A DNA stretch of 55,000 nt from Dictyostelium firmibasis (taxonomy: Eukaryota; Evosea; Eumycetozoa; Dictyosteliales; Dictyosteliaceae): contig CM069770.1 in assembly GCA_036169595.1 (NCBI GenBank), positions 1,715,001-1,770,000 on the forward strand, given 5' to 3'. Both the position numbers and the translations under genes were made by a program. Shown here in pieces: positions 1-16,972 of this stretch; position 1 is the stretch's first letter, and every line of letters starts with the position of its first letter. Below the pieces are notes generated by a model. That model ran no database searches and was not told the origin of the DNA. It saw only the letters and a program-made list of their open reading frames with translations.

Positions 1-1
1 A

Positions 2-939
2 GTGAATAGAAATGGTTCACAAGTTAGTTCAAGTGTTAATACAACTGGTAGTGGTGGTAGTAGTAGTGGATCAAGTTCAACATCATTGTCACGTAGACAT
101 CCACCACAAAAATCAAAATCAGATCTAAATTTATCAAGTACTTTACATTCAAATATTAGAATTGGTATCGATGAATCTGATGAACTTTACATTTTAAATA
201 ATTCAATATCAAATGAAAATCTTTCGTCAATGTTAGAACCAAATAATTATCAACAACAACAACAACAACAACAACAACATCACCACCAACAACAACATCA
301 ACAACAGAATCAACAACAGGGTGGGTTAATTGTTAATAATTTACCACCATTACCATTAACTCAAAGACATATTAATAATTTATCATCAAGATCAAACAGT
401 AATTCTAGTGGTAGTTCAAGTGGTAGTGGTAGTTCAAGTGGTAGTGGAATTAATAATGGCGGTAATTTGGCCAAAAATTCACAACAAATACATCATAGAA
501 AAAGTAATAGTTCAAATAATCCAAGTTATATTAGTCATTTACATTATTTACAACCATCAAATTCATCATCATCAATTTCATCATCCTCTTCATCATCAGC
601 ATCATCAGCATCGTCAGCCTCACCATCTTCTTCACTCTTTACAACAATTAATCAATATTTTAATCCAAAATCAAACTTACCATCCTCACCACCATCTTCA
701 CCAATTTTAAATAATAATAATAATAATATTAACAATAATAATAATAATAATATTGATTTTAATTTAAATAATATTGGTAATACAGCATCTAGTAGTAGTT
801 GTAATACAACACCAAGTTTATTACCAGCTCCAACAAATGTATCACCAATTCAAAATAGAGCAAGATCATCTCCAATGACTTCAATTCCTTTACCAAATAA
901 CCTTTTAATACCAATTCCTCATTTTTCATTAAATGATGA

Positions 940-1037
<98 letters not shown>

Positions 1038-4000
1038 TTAATAATAATAATAATAATAATAATAGTAATAATATTAATTCAAATAATAATATAGAAACTG
1101 AAATTGTAAATAGTAATAACATAGAAACCACCACAAATAATAATAACACAGAGACCAATTTAATAAATAAACCATTAGTAAAGATAATAGAACCAAAGAA
1201 AAAAGAAAAGAAATCGAAATCAAAATCAAAAGTTTCATCAATATCAGATTTTTTAACCAATAAGAAAAAAGATAAAGAAAAGGAAAAGGAAAAAGAAAAG
1301 GAGAGCAATGGGGGATCGACATTAACAACACCAAATAAGAAAAATAGTACATTAAGATCAAGAGCATTAACCTTACCAGTAAAACCAAATGATTCAATTT
1401 TAGGTACAACACCACATTATAATCATGGTGGTGGCGTACCTCATGATCATCAAAATCATCACCATGGTGATATTTCATCGATTAATATTATTAGAGAGAA
1501 GTTTATAGGTAAAACAACAAGATTTTCATCAGATGGTAGACCAAGATTTGATATTAATCAAAAATTAGTTTCAACCAAATTAAGTGTAGATAGAAAGATA
1601 AGGAGTTTCATAGATGTAGTTATAGATGGTATTGATTCTCAAACAGCTTCAGGTGGTAATTTCCAAAAACAACAACATATTGAACTGATTGCAGGTGAAA
1701 TAAAAAATCTAGCAAATACAGTTCTAAACATGAGCGTTTATGATCAAAGGGAAAAGAATACACAGATTGTTCAATCCATTCAAACTTTATTTGCAACAGC
1801 AATCTCAAATAAAGAAATGACATCATTGGTTTCTAAATTCTTATTCATTTTTTCAGAATTCTCTAGGGTGGTTGATGTTTTAAATCCAGTTGAAAAGAAT
1901 TTAACAAATATTATAAATAAACAATTACATTCTCAACAACAGCAACAACAACAACAACAAAAACAAAATGAAACAGCAACGACTACAACATCATCATCAT
2001 CATCGGTTAATCCATTATCGTTTAGTAGTAATAGTATCATTGTTCAACAAAGAAGATTAAGTAGAAGTTTACAAAATTTTAGCGAAATTAATCACCATTA
2101 TTCCTCATCTTATCATGAACCAATCATTTACAGTTCAAGTTTAAATCAATATGGTGGTATTAATATAGGTACACCAACTACAACTAGTGGTGATAATACG
2201 CCTTTAACAGATACTGCAACCTCTTCAACTGTTAGTAGTTATAGTGAGTCAAGTTTAATTTCATCTCAAAATCAATTACCAATTACACAACAACAACCAC
2301 AGCAACAACAACAACAATTAAATGACAGTTCATCTTTCCCAACAAGTCCAATCTCAAGTAGAAATGATTTAATTAATTCAAATTCTTCAATTTATGAACC
2401 ACCTAAACAACAACCATTACCAGATGTTGCATCACAATTAATTGAACATCAAGAACAAACTCAACTTAAACAACATCAACCACAACAAACATTACAACAA
2501 CCTCAACCACAACCAATCTCAACATTAGTATTTGATAAAGCAAATCAAAGATCATCATCACCAGTTTTAGAAAAGAAATCAATTTTAAGCGATTTATTAA
2601 AAGAAAATTATCAAAAAGAAACAAATATGAGTGGTATTGGTAATACAATAATTTTAAGTGAGTATGATAAGAGATTAAGAAAACAACAACTATATCCAAA
2701 TCAACATGTAATAATAACAGAAGAGATGAAAGGTAAACCAGAGAGATCATTTGTTTGTAGGATTTGTGAAGATACCTATACACAAAGTCAATTGGCAAAG
2801 CATACACCATTTTGTGCATTAACCAATAAACATGATTTTAAGAATCATTCATCACATGATGAACGTTTATATTCTATTCTAAATTTGGTGAAAGGTATAA
2901 TTTGTGATAGTTTTGCATCACCTGATAATAGTGATCAATATTCTTATCTCATCGATGAGGAGATTATTACCCAATTAGAGCAACAATTGGACTATCTTTT
3001 CAATATACCATATGGTCCAGTGGAATCACCAAAGCAATGCCAAGATGTAATTGACCGTGTTCAAGCGATACTTGATGAAAATAGTACTGATATGGCATTA
3101 CATGTTTTTGGTAAAAGAATTTGTAAAATCATTGAAGAGAAGAAAGCATTATTTGTACAATACTCCAAATTTCAAAATGCCGCTCAAACAACTACTAGTA
3201 AAGGAAAGAAATGGTCAATGTGGGGTATTATACCATTCATTAAGGATATTATACCATCACCTTCAAAAGACCCACAATCACATCAAATTCCATCACCTGT
3301 ATTATCTCCACCACCACAACCACCTCCTCAAGTTATAGTACCACCATCATCTTTGACAACTTCTTCTAATACAACATCGATCAGTATTGCTGATTTTGAA
3401 ATTATTAAACCAATATCTCGAGGCGCTTTTGGTAGAGTTTATTTGGCACAGAAAAAGAAAACAGGTGATCTCTACGCTATAAAGGTTTTAAAGAAATTAG
3501 ATACCATTAGAAAGAATATGGTAAATCATGTAATCGTTGAGAGAAATATTTTAGCTATGGTACAAAATGATTTTGTTGTAAAATTATTTTATGCTTTTCA
3601 ATCTACAGATAAACTTTATTTAGTTATGGAATATTTAATTGGTGGTGATTGTGCATCATTGTTACGTGCATTGGGTTGCTTTGAAGAGCATATGGCAAAA
3701 CATTACATTGCTGAAACTGTACTTTGTTTAGAGTATCTTCATAAATCTGCAATTGTTCACAGAGATTTAAAACCTGATAATATGTTGATCGATGGATTAG
3801 GCCATATTAAATTGACAGATTTTGGTTTATCTAAAATCGGTATTATTGATGATAAGAAAATGGAAGACAATGGTAATACTCATTTTAATTTTAGTACTTC
3901 TCCAACTAATAGTTCAATGATGGATGATTCAACCACAAATAATGGTAATACAAGTTTAAATTCAAGTCAAACTAATATTTTATCACCATATCCACAAAGA

Positions 4001-4599
4001 AAGAATACATTAAAAACTCCATTAAAGAAACCAGTTAAAAAGGTTGTTGGTACACCAGATTATTTAAGTCCAGAGATTCTTTTAGGTACAGGCCATGGCC
4101 AAACAGTAGATTGGTGGGCATTGGGTATTATTTTATATGAATTTTTAACAGGATCACCACCTTTTAATGATGATACACCAGAGTTAATTTTTCAACATAT
4201 TTTACATCGTGATCGTGAAATGGAATGGCCAGAAGAAATTTCATCTGAGGCAAAAGATTTAATCCTTAGACTTTTAAATCCAGATCCATATAAAAGATTG
4301 GGTGCAAATGGTGCTCATGAAGTTAAAAGCCATCCATTCTTTTCAAACGTTAATTGGGATACTCTTATCGATCAAGAAATGGACAATATATTTTTACCAA
4401 AACCTGAAAATAATTATGATACTGATTATTTTTGGGATAGACAATCAATGTATGACGATGAAGCTGAAGATGATTTTTTAACTATAAACCATCAACTAAA
4501 TCAAAATCATAATCAAAACCAAACAAATCAAAATCAAACTCAAAACAGTACTAATAATAACAATAATAAAATATTGAATAATAATAACAATAACAGTGG

Positions 4600-4649
<50 letters not shown>

Positions 4650-4703
4650 TTAGTAGTAATAATAATAATAATAATAACAATAATAATAATAAAAATAATA
4701 ATA

Positions 4704-4800
<97 letters not shown>

Positions 4801-5341
4801 TAATAATAATAATAATAATGATAATAATGATAATAATAATAATAACAATAATAATAATAATAATAGCACTAATAATAGCAATAATGACAATAATAAAAAC
4901 AATAATACTAATAATGATAATAATGATAGTAGTAATAAAAATAATAATAAAGAAAATGGTATTAATGATAATGAAAATAATAATAACAAAGAAAATAGTA
5001 ATAATGGAAACGGTAATAAAAATGGTAATATTGTTAATAATTCAATTAATATTAATAATGGTATTAATAGTTCAAATAATGTACAAAATAATAGTAATAA
5101 ACAACAATCACCATCTTCAACATCATCTTCGCTATCAAATAGTAGCAGTAGTAATAATAATAGTCACAATGGGGGTAGACAAATCAGTAATAGTAAAGAT
5201 AGTGATAACAGTAATGGAGGTAAAAATGGTTTAAAGATTGAAGACATTGAAAAAGATCCAATCACTTTTGGTAATTTCTCTTTTACCAACATCAATCACT
5301 TAAAAGATATGAATAATTTTTTCTTAAAAAATAAATCTTAA
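2..5341 (+). CDS. IRE/Rim15/MAST-type AGC Ser/Thr protein kinase (5' end outside window)
   Basis: The frame is open from the first bases, so the true start lies upstream; 1,779 codons are visible. A zinc-binding motif near visible residues 919-939 (CRIC, then H and C) matches the finger of plant IRE/IREH1 kinases. The kinase domain runs about 1131-1446, with a glycine loop (SRGAFGRVY), lysine in AIKVLKK, HRDLKPDN at 1253 and DFG at 1273. About 60 extra residues lie between DFG and the GTPDYLSPE segment, as in IRE/Rim15/Greatwall kinases. The tail is a long Asn-rich region ending in FGNFSFTNINHL, which resembles the C-terminal motif of Rim15/Cek1. Long Asn, Gln and Ser runs separate the domains. 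Family members control nutrient response, quiescence and polar growth; that role here is inferred. Catalytic residues are intact. Confidence 0.93.
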
Positions 5342-5548
5342 CTTTAATTAATGCGTGGTTAAAACTAAAAATTTTTCCACAAATTATTATTTGTAAATAA
5401 TCAAAAAAAAAAAACATATGCCGGTTTATTTTTGTGTGTTTTTGTTATCTTTAAAAACTTTTTAATTTATTTTGGTTATTTTTTTATTTCTATTTTTATA
5501 ATTGAATGGTTGTCCGGCTTGGGAGTGTGTAGTCTAACTCGATAGGTG

Positions 5549-6184
5549 TCAATGATGGCCAATAAATTGAGATAAATTATTTAATTCCAACAAAATATTA
5601 TTTAATTCAAAAATGGCAGAATTGATAATAATTTGGGAAATGAAATTTTCATTTATTTGGAGAAAATTCAAATATTCGTTGGCCAACAATGCACAGGAAT
5701 AGAGAGAACTTATGATTACTCTTGGATTTGGGGTGGTAATTTTTAGAATCTTGAACGGCTCTAAGAAGACATTTGTTTTGTTCATTGAGATTGGAATATT
5801 TTCAATATTAACCATTATCTCTCTAAAACAATCTATTCTCAATTTAACATTACTCTCTATTTGTTCAATAACATTGATGTGTGGGTTTGGTGCAGAATAT
5901 GGTGTGGGTGGAAAGGAAGGTGGAGGAGGTGGAGGAGGTGAAGGAGGTGGAGGAGGTGAAGGAGGTGGAGGAGGTGAAGGAGGTGGTATTTCTACATATT
6001 GTGAGAATAGTGGGAGTTGGAGGGCATATATTCTTAATGTTTGGTCTTTATTGATGGTTTTCCTCTTTGGGCATCGCCCTTTATTGGTTTCTTTGAAAGA
6101 GGTGTATTTACTAAAACAAGAGTTTGGAAGTTTTTTTGTATTGTTCAAACCAATTTTGTAGGTTTGTAATGGTTTATTATCCAT
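5549..6184 (-). CDS. Hypothetical proline-rich protein, 211 aa
   Basis: I do not recognise this protein. A single open frame starts at an ATG in a good dictyostelid context (AAAATG) and ends just after FIGHH. It has a basic N-terminal third, a run of PPPSPPPPP-type repeats around residues 69-92, and a C-terminal half with two or three predicted helices rich in Ile, Leu and Asn. Base composition is clearly less A/T-rich than the flanks, which supports coding. The opposite strand of the same segment is also open (5712-6161) but would give a Gly-rich, hydrophobic product with no dictyostelid codon character. Proline-rich plus helical architecture occurs in many adaptor proteins; no function is claimed. 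It is convergent with the kinase gene, 207 bp away. Confidence 0.55.
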   Translation of the reverse strand: MDNKPLQTYKIGLNNTKKLPNSCFSKYTSFKETNKGRCPKRKTINKDQTLRIYALQLPLFSQYVEIPPPSPPPPPSPPPPPSPPPPPPPSFPPTPYSAPNPHINVIEQIESNVKLRIDCFREIMVNIENIPISMNKTNVFLEPFKILKITTPNPRVIISSLYSCALLANEYLNFLQINENFISQIIINSAIFELNNILLELNNLSQFIGHH

Positions 6185-6739
6185 TTTAAAAAATGGATTT
6201 TAAAAAAAAATAAGAATGGCCAAAAAAAAAATTAAGGTGGTGGGCAAAAAAAAAAAAATTTCCAAAAAAAAAAAAAAAAAAAAAAAAATATCCAAGATGG
6301 GGGTGAAAAAGTGATGGGAAAATAAAAAAAATAAATTTTTAAATTAATTTCTTTTTTTTAAAAAAAAAAAAAAAAAAGGACATAGGCGTTAGTTAGGAAT
6401 AAATTTGACTATTTTTTTTTATTTTTTTTGTTTTAAAAAAAAAAAAAATTGATCTTCACTAAAATTAATTAAATAAAATAAAAAAAAAGAAAAAAAAAAA
6501 AAAAAATAAACAAAAAGAAATATTAAAATAAATATAAATAAATAAAAAAAAAAAAAAAAAAAAAAAATAAATAAAAAAATAATGGGTATTATTTGTTAAA
6601 GAATATACAGATTTTCTAAAAAAAAAACTATATCAAAAATAAAATTTAAAAAAAAAAAAAGAAAAAAATGCAAAAAAATTCATTTTAAATTTTTTTTTTT
6701 TATTTTTTTTTATTTTTATTTTTAATTTATTTTTTTTTT
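6185..6739. other. A/T-only intergenic DNA
   Basis: Long poly-A and poly-T tracts with no codon structure on either strand. Nothing else is visible here. Confidence 0.7.
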
Positions 6740-6929
6740 TTTTTTTAATTTCAACAAATTTAAGACTTAAATTTTTGGTTTGAAGAGTTCTTTGTGATGC
6801 ATAAAAAAAACGAATATTTTTAACATTTATTTCCAATATTTTAGCAACTTTATGCACAAAGTTAATATTCCTATCTATTGGTATCTTTATTATGTCTAAA
6901 AGTATTTGTTGGATGTAAAATGAGCTCAT
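6740..6929 (-). pseudogene. Coding-like fragment resembling the N-terminus of a COG2509-type FAD dehydrogenase
   Basis: About 62 codons from an ATG at 6929 read as ordinary protein before the frame dissolves into Lys/Phe from homopolymer tracts. The segment around IPIDRNINFVHKVAKILEI and the following R...K...LKFVEI spacing resembles the small alpha/beta cap at the start of bacterial COG2509 FAD-dependent dehydrogenases (pattern: x-LPLD, Lys-rich helix, I-x-F, R-S-I-D). No FAD-binding domain follows downstream. Either this is a decayed gene fragment or the similarity is chance. Composition is richer in G+C than the surroundings. The fragment lies 187 bp upstream of the WRNIP1 gene, on the other strand. 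Confidence 0.28.
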
Positions 6930-7116
6930 TTTATATTTTTTTAATATTTTTTATTTTTTTAATTTTTTTATGCACTACCAAAATGTTTCAAAATTCTTGT
7001 AAAAATAAAACTTTTTTTTTTTTAATTTTTTTTTTTTTTTTTTTTATAATTTTTCTGTTTTTTATTTTTTTTTTATTTATTAATTTTTTTTCATGTAAAG
7101 AAGATAGTATTTAAAT

Positions 7117-9727
<2,611 letters not shown>

Positions 9728-9856
9728 AAAACAAAAAAAAAAAACCAAACAAATAATAAATAAATAATCAAATTTAATTATTTGTTAATTTTTTATTGTA
9801 AAAACTCTTTAAATTAGTTGTTAAAAGAGGACAAAAAAAAAAAATTGACATTAAAA

Positions 9857-11736
<1,880 letters not shown>

Positions 11737-11805
11737 TTCAATTTCAATTGTAAAAAAATTAAAAAAAAATTAAAAAAAAATATAAAAAAAAAATTTTAAA
11801 AAAAA

Positions 11806-11836
<31 letters not shown>

Positions 11837-12311
11837 TCGATTTAATTTAGGAAGGTCAAAATATTTCTTAGAAAAAAAAAAAGATTTTTAAAAATGGGGA
11901 AAAAATAAAAATATAAAAAAAAAATTAAAATATATTTGTAGAAAATTGAGGAATCATGATTATTGTTTTTTTTAATCTTAACATTTAATTAAATAATTTT
12001 TTTTTCATTACCAAAATACCCTTTGGCAATGCAAAATTTTTTTTTTTAATTTCCAAAACAATTAATTTTATTTTAATTTTTTAATTTAATTTTTTTTATA
12101 TATTTTTCATAAATTTTTTAAACCCCTTTCATTGTTTTTTTTTTTTTTTTTTTTTTACTTTTTTAATTAAACGAATATTAAAAAGGTTTGTTTTTATCTT
12201 TAGGTTTTTAAAATTATTATTATTAGTTATTTTAATCTAATATTTTTAAATTATTATAAAAAAAAAATATTTAAAAAAAATATTTTATTATCAGTACCAA
12301 AATAAATTAAA
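11737..12311. other. Divergent promoter region
   Basis: A/T homopolymer tracts between two divergent genes. TATA-like and oligo-T stretches are present but too common here to assign. No coding or RNA structure seen. Confidence 0.6.
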
Positions 12312-15300
12312 ATGGACAATAATTTAAAAAATCTATTTAATAAAATGGAGATTTATAATAATAATTTTATAATTGAAGAAAAAGAAAATAAAAAAAATCC
12401 AATTAATAATATTAATGATGAAGAAGAATGTTTTTGGAAAGTTTTTCATAATAAATTTTTATTTAATAGAATAATTCAACACATTGGAATAGATAATATT
12501 AATGAAAATGTTAATGAACAAAATGGGGAAGAATTAATTGAAGATAATAATCATTCCAATAACTTTAAGGATATATCATCATTAGAAATTATAATTGAAA
12601 AGAAACAATGGAATAATTTAAAAGATAAAATAAAAAACAATCAATTCATAAGAATGGAGAAATCATCATTAAATATATTATATAGTGTTTGTAAAGACAA
12701 AGATATCTTTAGGTCATTATACAACAACTCATGTTTATCAATGGAAATTGTTGATCCAATATTTTATTCAGCTAAAAATAATAACCATATCTCTTTACAA
12801 TTATTTATTGAAGAATTCAATCTACCTATTTATCCATCGACTTTAGAATTTGCAATTTTAAATTCATCCTTAAAAACCATACAATTTCTAATTAATTCTT
12901 TAATTAAAAGAAATATTGAAATTGATTATTCTTTCAAAAAGAGAGCATTAATTAATAGTTTTAAAAACTATAAAAGTAGTATAAAATCAGATTATGTCAC
13001 AGAATATCTATTAGAAAATAAAGAATTACTATTGGCACCATCAATTGATATTGTTAAAATTCCAATCCAAAAATGTTTAAACCTAAAGAAATTTCAAACT
13101 AAACAATTGATTTTTCAAAATAGTTATATGGATTTCTCAAATGCAACACCGGTTTTAAAAGAATGGCTAATTAAAAACTATAACGGTTTATCAATTTTAG
13201 ATTTATGCTTCTCAATTAACATTATATTAAATTGTGAAAAACAATTTGTTGATCTTAAAAATCCACCACAATTCTCAAAAGTTATTGAATCAATTCGGGA
13301 AAGAGTTGAACAAGGTCCAATAACCGATGATGAATATTCAAAAATTAATTTACTATTAAAAGGTCGTTTAATTCAATTGATTAGGGTTGATGAACTTTTT
13401 TTAAATTTTTTAAATGAGTTTGGTTTTGAAAAAGGTGTTCACTCATTATCATACTGTCCAATGGCAATGGTTTATCAATATACTTTTCAATCATTTAATA
13501 TTAATGGGTTAACTCATTTATCTCATACTCAAACTGATATACCACATTCAGCGAATCCTCATTTAAAGCCAAACTATTCATCAGTAATTGATTCTAAAAA
13601 GATAGTAAATTTCATTAAATATTATTTTAGTCCATTAAATAAAGTTAATTATAATGGTTGGGAGGAAATTTCAAAATTTTGCCTATTAAATTGTAGTGTT
13701 GATGTATTAAATGAAATTATTTCAATTCCAAGTTACCCAATTAAATCATTTTTATTGACAGATATTCAATTTAAACAATTTTCAAAGTATCAATGGTTCA
13801 TTGAAAAAATAGTTGTACCCTATGGTTTAAAATTACATAAAATGTCAATGTACAATTCTTATTTCAAATCTAATCAAGTTTCAAAAGATTATTATTATAG
13901 AGAAATGGATGAAAAAGTATTGATATCAATTGAAAATTGTAATGAAATAGATTTCATTGATTATTATAGAAACTATTTTCAATTGGGTAATGATTTAATT
14001 TCAATTAATTTCAAAATTAAAAAATTGATTGGTGGTAATGGATTTTTTACAATCATTAATTCAATTGATAGTGCTAGATATTGTTGTAAAAAATTTCCAA
14101 ATATTCCAAAGGATTTAATTTATTATAATTTAATAGTAAAAACTATTCTATCATGTAATATAAACCAAATGAAAATAATTGATCAATATGATGGTTGTTC
14201 ATTGAATTATTTTAAAGGTTATTTCAATTTTAGTAACTGTAGTGGTTCAATAATGATAACTGAAAATATAATTAATCTATTCAATTATTTAAATTCAACG
14301 GGATTCAAATCATTTTCAAGGATATGTGGTGTTTATTACCTATTATATAGTTTAATAAAATCTTATACTCTATATGAAAATGGTTCATTTAATATAGTAT
14401 ATGGAATTTTCTCAAATCTAACAATTAATCAATTTCCAAAATGTTTTATAGAGTTATTTATAACCTTATGTTTTTCAAATTATGAAAAAGATTTAGAATT
14501 GGCTAAATTAATAATTGAAAAGTTAGATTTTGACATAGTTTTATCCGTTTATCAATTTGTTGATTTAAAATTTAAATTTCATAAAAACTTATTGGAACAA
14601 AGTTATAGTGTAGATAAAAGAAGGGATGAAGATCAATATGATATTATTTTATCAATAATTCAAACATTATTTAAAAATATATCGAATGAAAATCAAAAGT
14701 ATTTTCATCCACTTTATCAACATCTATATAATATTGCATTATCTTGTAAAGTGACTACTTTAGATAAAATTAAACTGCTACATAATCTATACAACTCGAA
14801 ATCAATACCATTGAAGGTAGGGTTTTATCATTCATTCTTTTATTTAGATATTAAAAATTCAAAGTTGGGTCGTTATTATTTATTCATTAGAGTTGATGGT
14901 TTAGAGAATGATACATTCGAACATGGAACGGGTTACAATGGTGATATTATTCCCTACTATTCATTGGAGACAGAGTTATGTTTTGATTACATTTGTAACA
15001 ATAGTTACAATGATATCTTTTATTTATTAAGAACAGTAATAATGGTTCAACCTTTGCCAGGTTATAATTGTAGTGATCATTTAAATGGTATAGAAGGAAA
15101 TTCAACACAAAGTAAATCCAATCAACAATTGGGTAAAGTAAATCCATTTGAATATTCATTTGATGATAAAACATTTTGTGATCAAAAACAAGAAGAAGTT
15201 TTATACAGTTTAAATCAAGATATTGAATATTTATCAACATTTAATCAATATAATTTGATTATCAAATTATTAAAAGATTCGATGGAAGCAAGCAAAATTG

Positions 15301-15851
15301 ATTCAGAGACCTTAAAAGATCGTACTAAATCGTTTTTAATATGTTGTATCGATTGTAAATCCTTAAAGAAAATAATTAATCTCGGTATCAAAGGATTAGA
15401 CTTTCAATTATTAGAACAATCATTTTATGAATCACGTTTAGATTTAATAGATTGTATATTGAAAAACTATGGTGATTCAATAATTAAAAGTGGTAAAAAA
15501 ATTAAAAATGATAAACATTTTCTTTTTCAATCGAATCATTTAGATATCATAGGGTTTATGTTTGAAAATTATATTCAATTAATGCCTGAATTCGATCCGA
15601 CATGGTTTGAAATTTCCTTTGAAAATGGTTTAATTGAGATGTGTTTAATAATAATAATGTTTTATCCACAACAACAGATTATTATTTCAAATGACCTTTT
15701 AGAAAAAACAATTCAAAACAAAAATATTAATATTGTTAAATATTTTTATAAAAACTATCAATCATTTAATTATTTAAAATTAAATATTCAATCATTAATT
15801 AAAAAATATTATCCTTTAGATTATAAATATTTTGATTGGATATTAAATTAA
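12312..15851 (+). CDS. Large dictyostelid-family protein of ankyrin-like type, 1,179 aa
   Basis: A single uninterrupted frame starts ATGGACAATAAT after an A-rich leader. Near the N-terminus, FWKVFHNKFLFNRIIQHIG (about residues 41-59) matches the opening motif of a large expanded Dictyostelium family of roughly 1,000-residue proteins. These often score weakly for ankyrin repeats or F-box-like segments. The rest is Ile/Asn/Lys-rich helical repeats with recurring phrases such as SLKTIQFLIN and LDIIGFMFENYIQ, typical of degenerate ankyrin helices. No signal peptide or membrane segment is evident. Function is unknown for the family; a scaffold or substrate-recognition role is only a guess. Confidence 0.85.
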   Translation: MDNNLKNLFNKMEIYNNNFIIEEKENKKNPINNINDEEECFWKVFHNKFLFNRIIQHIGIDNINENVNEQNGEELIEDNNHSNNFKDISSLEIIIEKKQWNNLKDKIKNNQFIRMEKSSLNILYSVCKDKDIFRSLYNNSCLSMEIVDPIFYSAKNNNHISLQLFIEEFNLPIYPSTLEFAILNSSLKTIQFLINSLIKRNIEIDYSFKKRALINSFKNYKSSIKSDYVTEYLLENKELLLAPSIDIVKIPIQKCLNLKKFQTKQLIFQNSYMDFSNATPVLKEWLIKNYNGLSILDLCFSINIILNCEKQFVDLKNPPQFSKVIESIRERVEQGPITDDEYSKINLLLKGRLIQLIRVDELFLNFLNEFGFEKGVHSLSYCPMAMVYQYTFQSFNINGLTHLSHTQTDIPHSANPHLKPNYSSVIDSKKIVNFIKYYFSPLNKVNYNGWEEISKFCLLNCSVDVLNEIISIPSYPIKSFLLTDIQFKQFSKYQWFIEKIVVPYGLKLHKMSMYNSYFKSNQVSKDYYYREMDEKVLISIENCNEIDFIDYYRNYFQLGNDLISINFKIKKLIGGNGFFTIINSIDSARYCCKKFPNIPKDLIYYNLIVKTILSCNINQMKIIDQYDGCSLNYFKGYFNFSNCSGSIMITENIINLFNYLNSTGFKSFSRICGVYYLLYSLIKSYTLYENGSFNIVYGIFSNLTINQFPKCFIELFITLCFSNYEKDLELAKLIIEKLDFDIVLSVYQFVDLKFKFHKNLLEQSYSVDKRRDEDQYDIILSIIQTLFKNISNENQKYFHPLYQHLYNIALSCKVTTLDKIKLLHNLYNSKSIPLKVGFYHSFFYLDIKNSKLGRYYLFIRVDGLENDTFEHGTGYNGDIIPYYSLETELCFDYICNNSYNDIFYLLRTVIMVQPLPGYNCSDHLNGIEGNSTQSKSNQQLGKVNPFEYSFDDKTFCDQKQEEVLYSLNQDIEYLSTFNQYNLIIKLLKDSMEASKIDSETLKDRTKSFLICCIDCKSLKKIINLGIKGLDFQLLEQSFYESRLDLIDCILKNYGDSIIKSGKKIKNDKHFLFQSNHLDIIGFMFENYIQLMPEFDPTWFEISFENGLIEMCLIIIMFYPQQQIIISNDLLEKTIQNKNINIVKYFYKNYQSFNYLKLNIQSLIKKYYPLDYKYFDWILN

Positions 15852-16002
15852 ACATTAAAAAAAAAAAAATAATAAAAAAAATTCTATTTAATATATTTGT
15901 TTTTTTATTTTATTTATCTTTTTTTTTTTTTTTTTTTTTTTTTTATGATGATAATAAAAAAAGATATATTGTGTGTATTATTAAATTATTAATAAAAATT
16001 TG

Positions 16003-16972
16003 TTAAAGATGTTTACCACCAGTAACTGGGAAGGTTTCACCAGTGCAAAAAGTTGCATCAGATGAAGTCAAGAAGACATACATTGGAGCTACTTCACAAG
16101 GTTGTCCAGCACGGCCCATTGGAGTGTTCTTACCAAATGTTGAAATTTTATCTTGTGGATAACCTCCAGAGATTACACTTGGTGTCCAGATTGGTCCTGG
16201 TGCAACAGTGTTAACTCTAATACCTTTAGGTGCAAGTTGTTTTGCTAAACTATGAGTGAAAGATACAATTGCGCCCTTTGAAGTTGAATAGTCCAAAAGG
16301 AATGGTGAACCACTGAAAGCTTCAATAGATGTGGTTGTGATAATGGTAGAACCTTTTGTGAGATGTGGTAAGGCAGCTTTTACAATGTGGAACATTGAAA
16401 AGACATTGACTTGGAAAGTATCCATCAATTGTTCAGTGGTGATTTCAGTGATACAATTATTAGTACATTGTTTACTACCAAGTAATATCAATGTGTCCAA
16501 TCCTTCCAATCTATTCTTGGTTTCTTCAACTAAATTTCTACAGAATTTTTCACATTTCAAATCACCTTCAATCATTTCAAATTTGGTACCACACGATGTT
16601 GTACCACCACCTCTACCAGAGGTATTTTTCATCTCCTTCTCCAATAAACATTTGAGTGATTCAACATCCTTCTTTTCACTTGGTAAATAAGAGACACAAA
16701 CATCTGCACCCTCACGGAACATAGCAATGGTTACAGCTCTACCAATACCTCTGTCTCCTCCGGCAATCAATACTCTTCTTCCCTTTAAACGATTATTACC
16801 AAAATAGGTATCTTCACCACCTAGAAATTTTAATTATTAATTTCTAATTTCTTTTTAATTTATTTATTTTTTTATTTTATTTTTATTATTAATACATACA
16901 ATCTGGAACTTTCATATCAGTTTGAACTCCTGATGATTCTTGTTTTTGGGATTTTCCTTCTTTTGTTTCCAT
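16003..16972 (-). CDS. Short-chain dehydrogenase/reductase of the YghA/YhdF (glucose/ribitol dehydrogenase-like) group
   Basis: Two exons, 16972-16900 and 16820-16003, give 296 aa; the GTATGT donor and CTAG acceptor leave a split Cys codon. The nucleotide-binding signature is GGDRGIGRA followed by REGADVCVSY, the variant found in bacterial YghA/YhdF and plant glucose/ribitol dehydrogenase homologues. The catalytic Ser lies in ITTTSIEA and the Tyr-Lys pair in DYSTSKGA, followed by RVNTVAPGPIWTP. The C-terminus CTGETFPVTGGKHL is complete. A soluble NAD(P)-dependent oxidoreductase; its substrate cannot be read from the sequence. It is convergent with the preceding gene (151 bp) and divergent from the MIC26/27-like gene. 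Confidence 0.93.

Noticed and set aside
919-1308. Poly-Leu and poly-Ile open frames opposite or out of frame with Asn runs (also near 4540-5234, 11135-11410, 46914-47135, 54203-54415)
   Set aside because: They are frame shadows of AAT/ATT triplet repeats and carry no independent codon signal.
5712-6161. Plus-strand frame with Gly-rich repeats
   Set aside because: Opposite the proline-rich minus-strand frame, which has the better start context and dictyostelid character.
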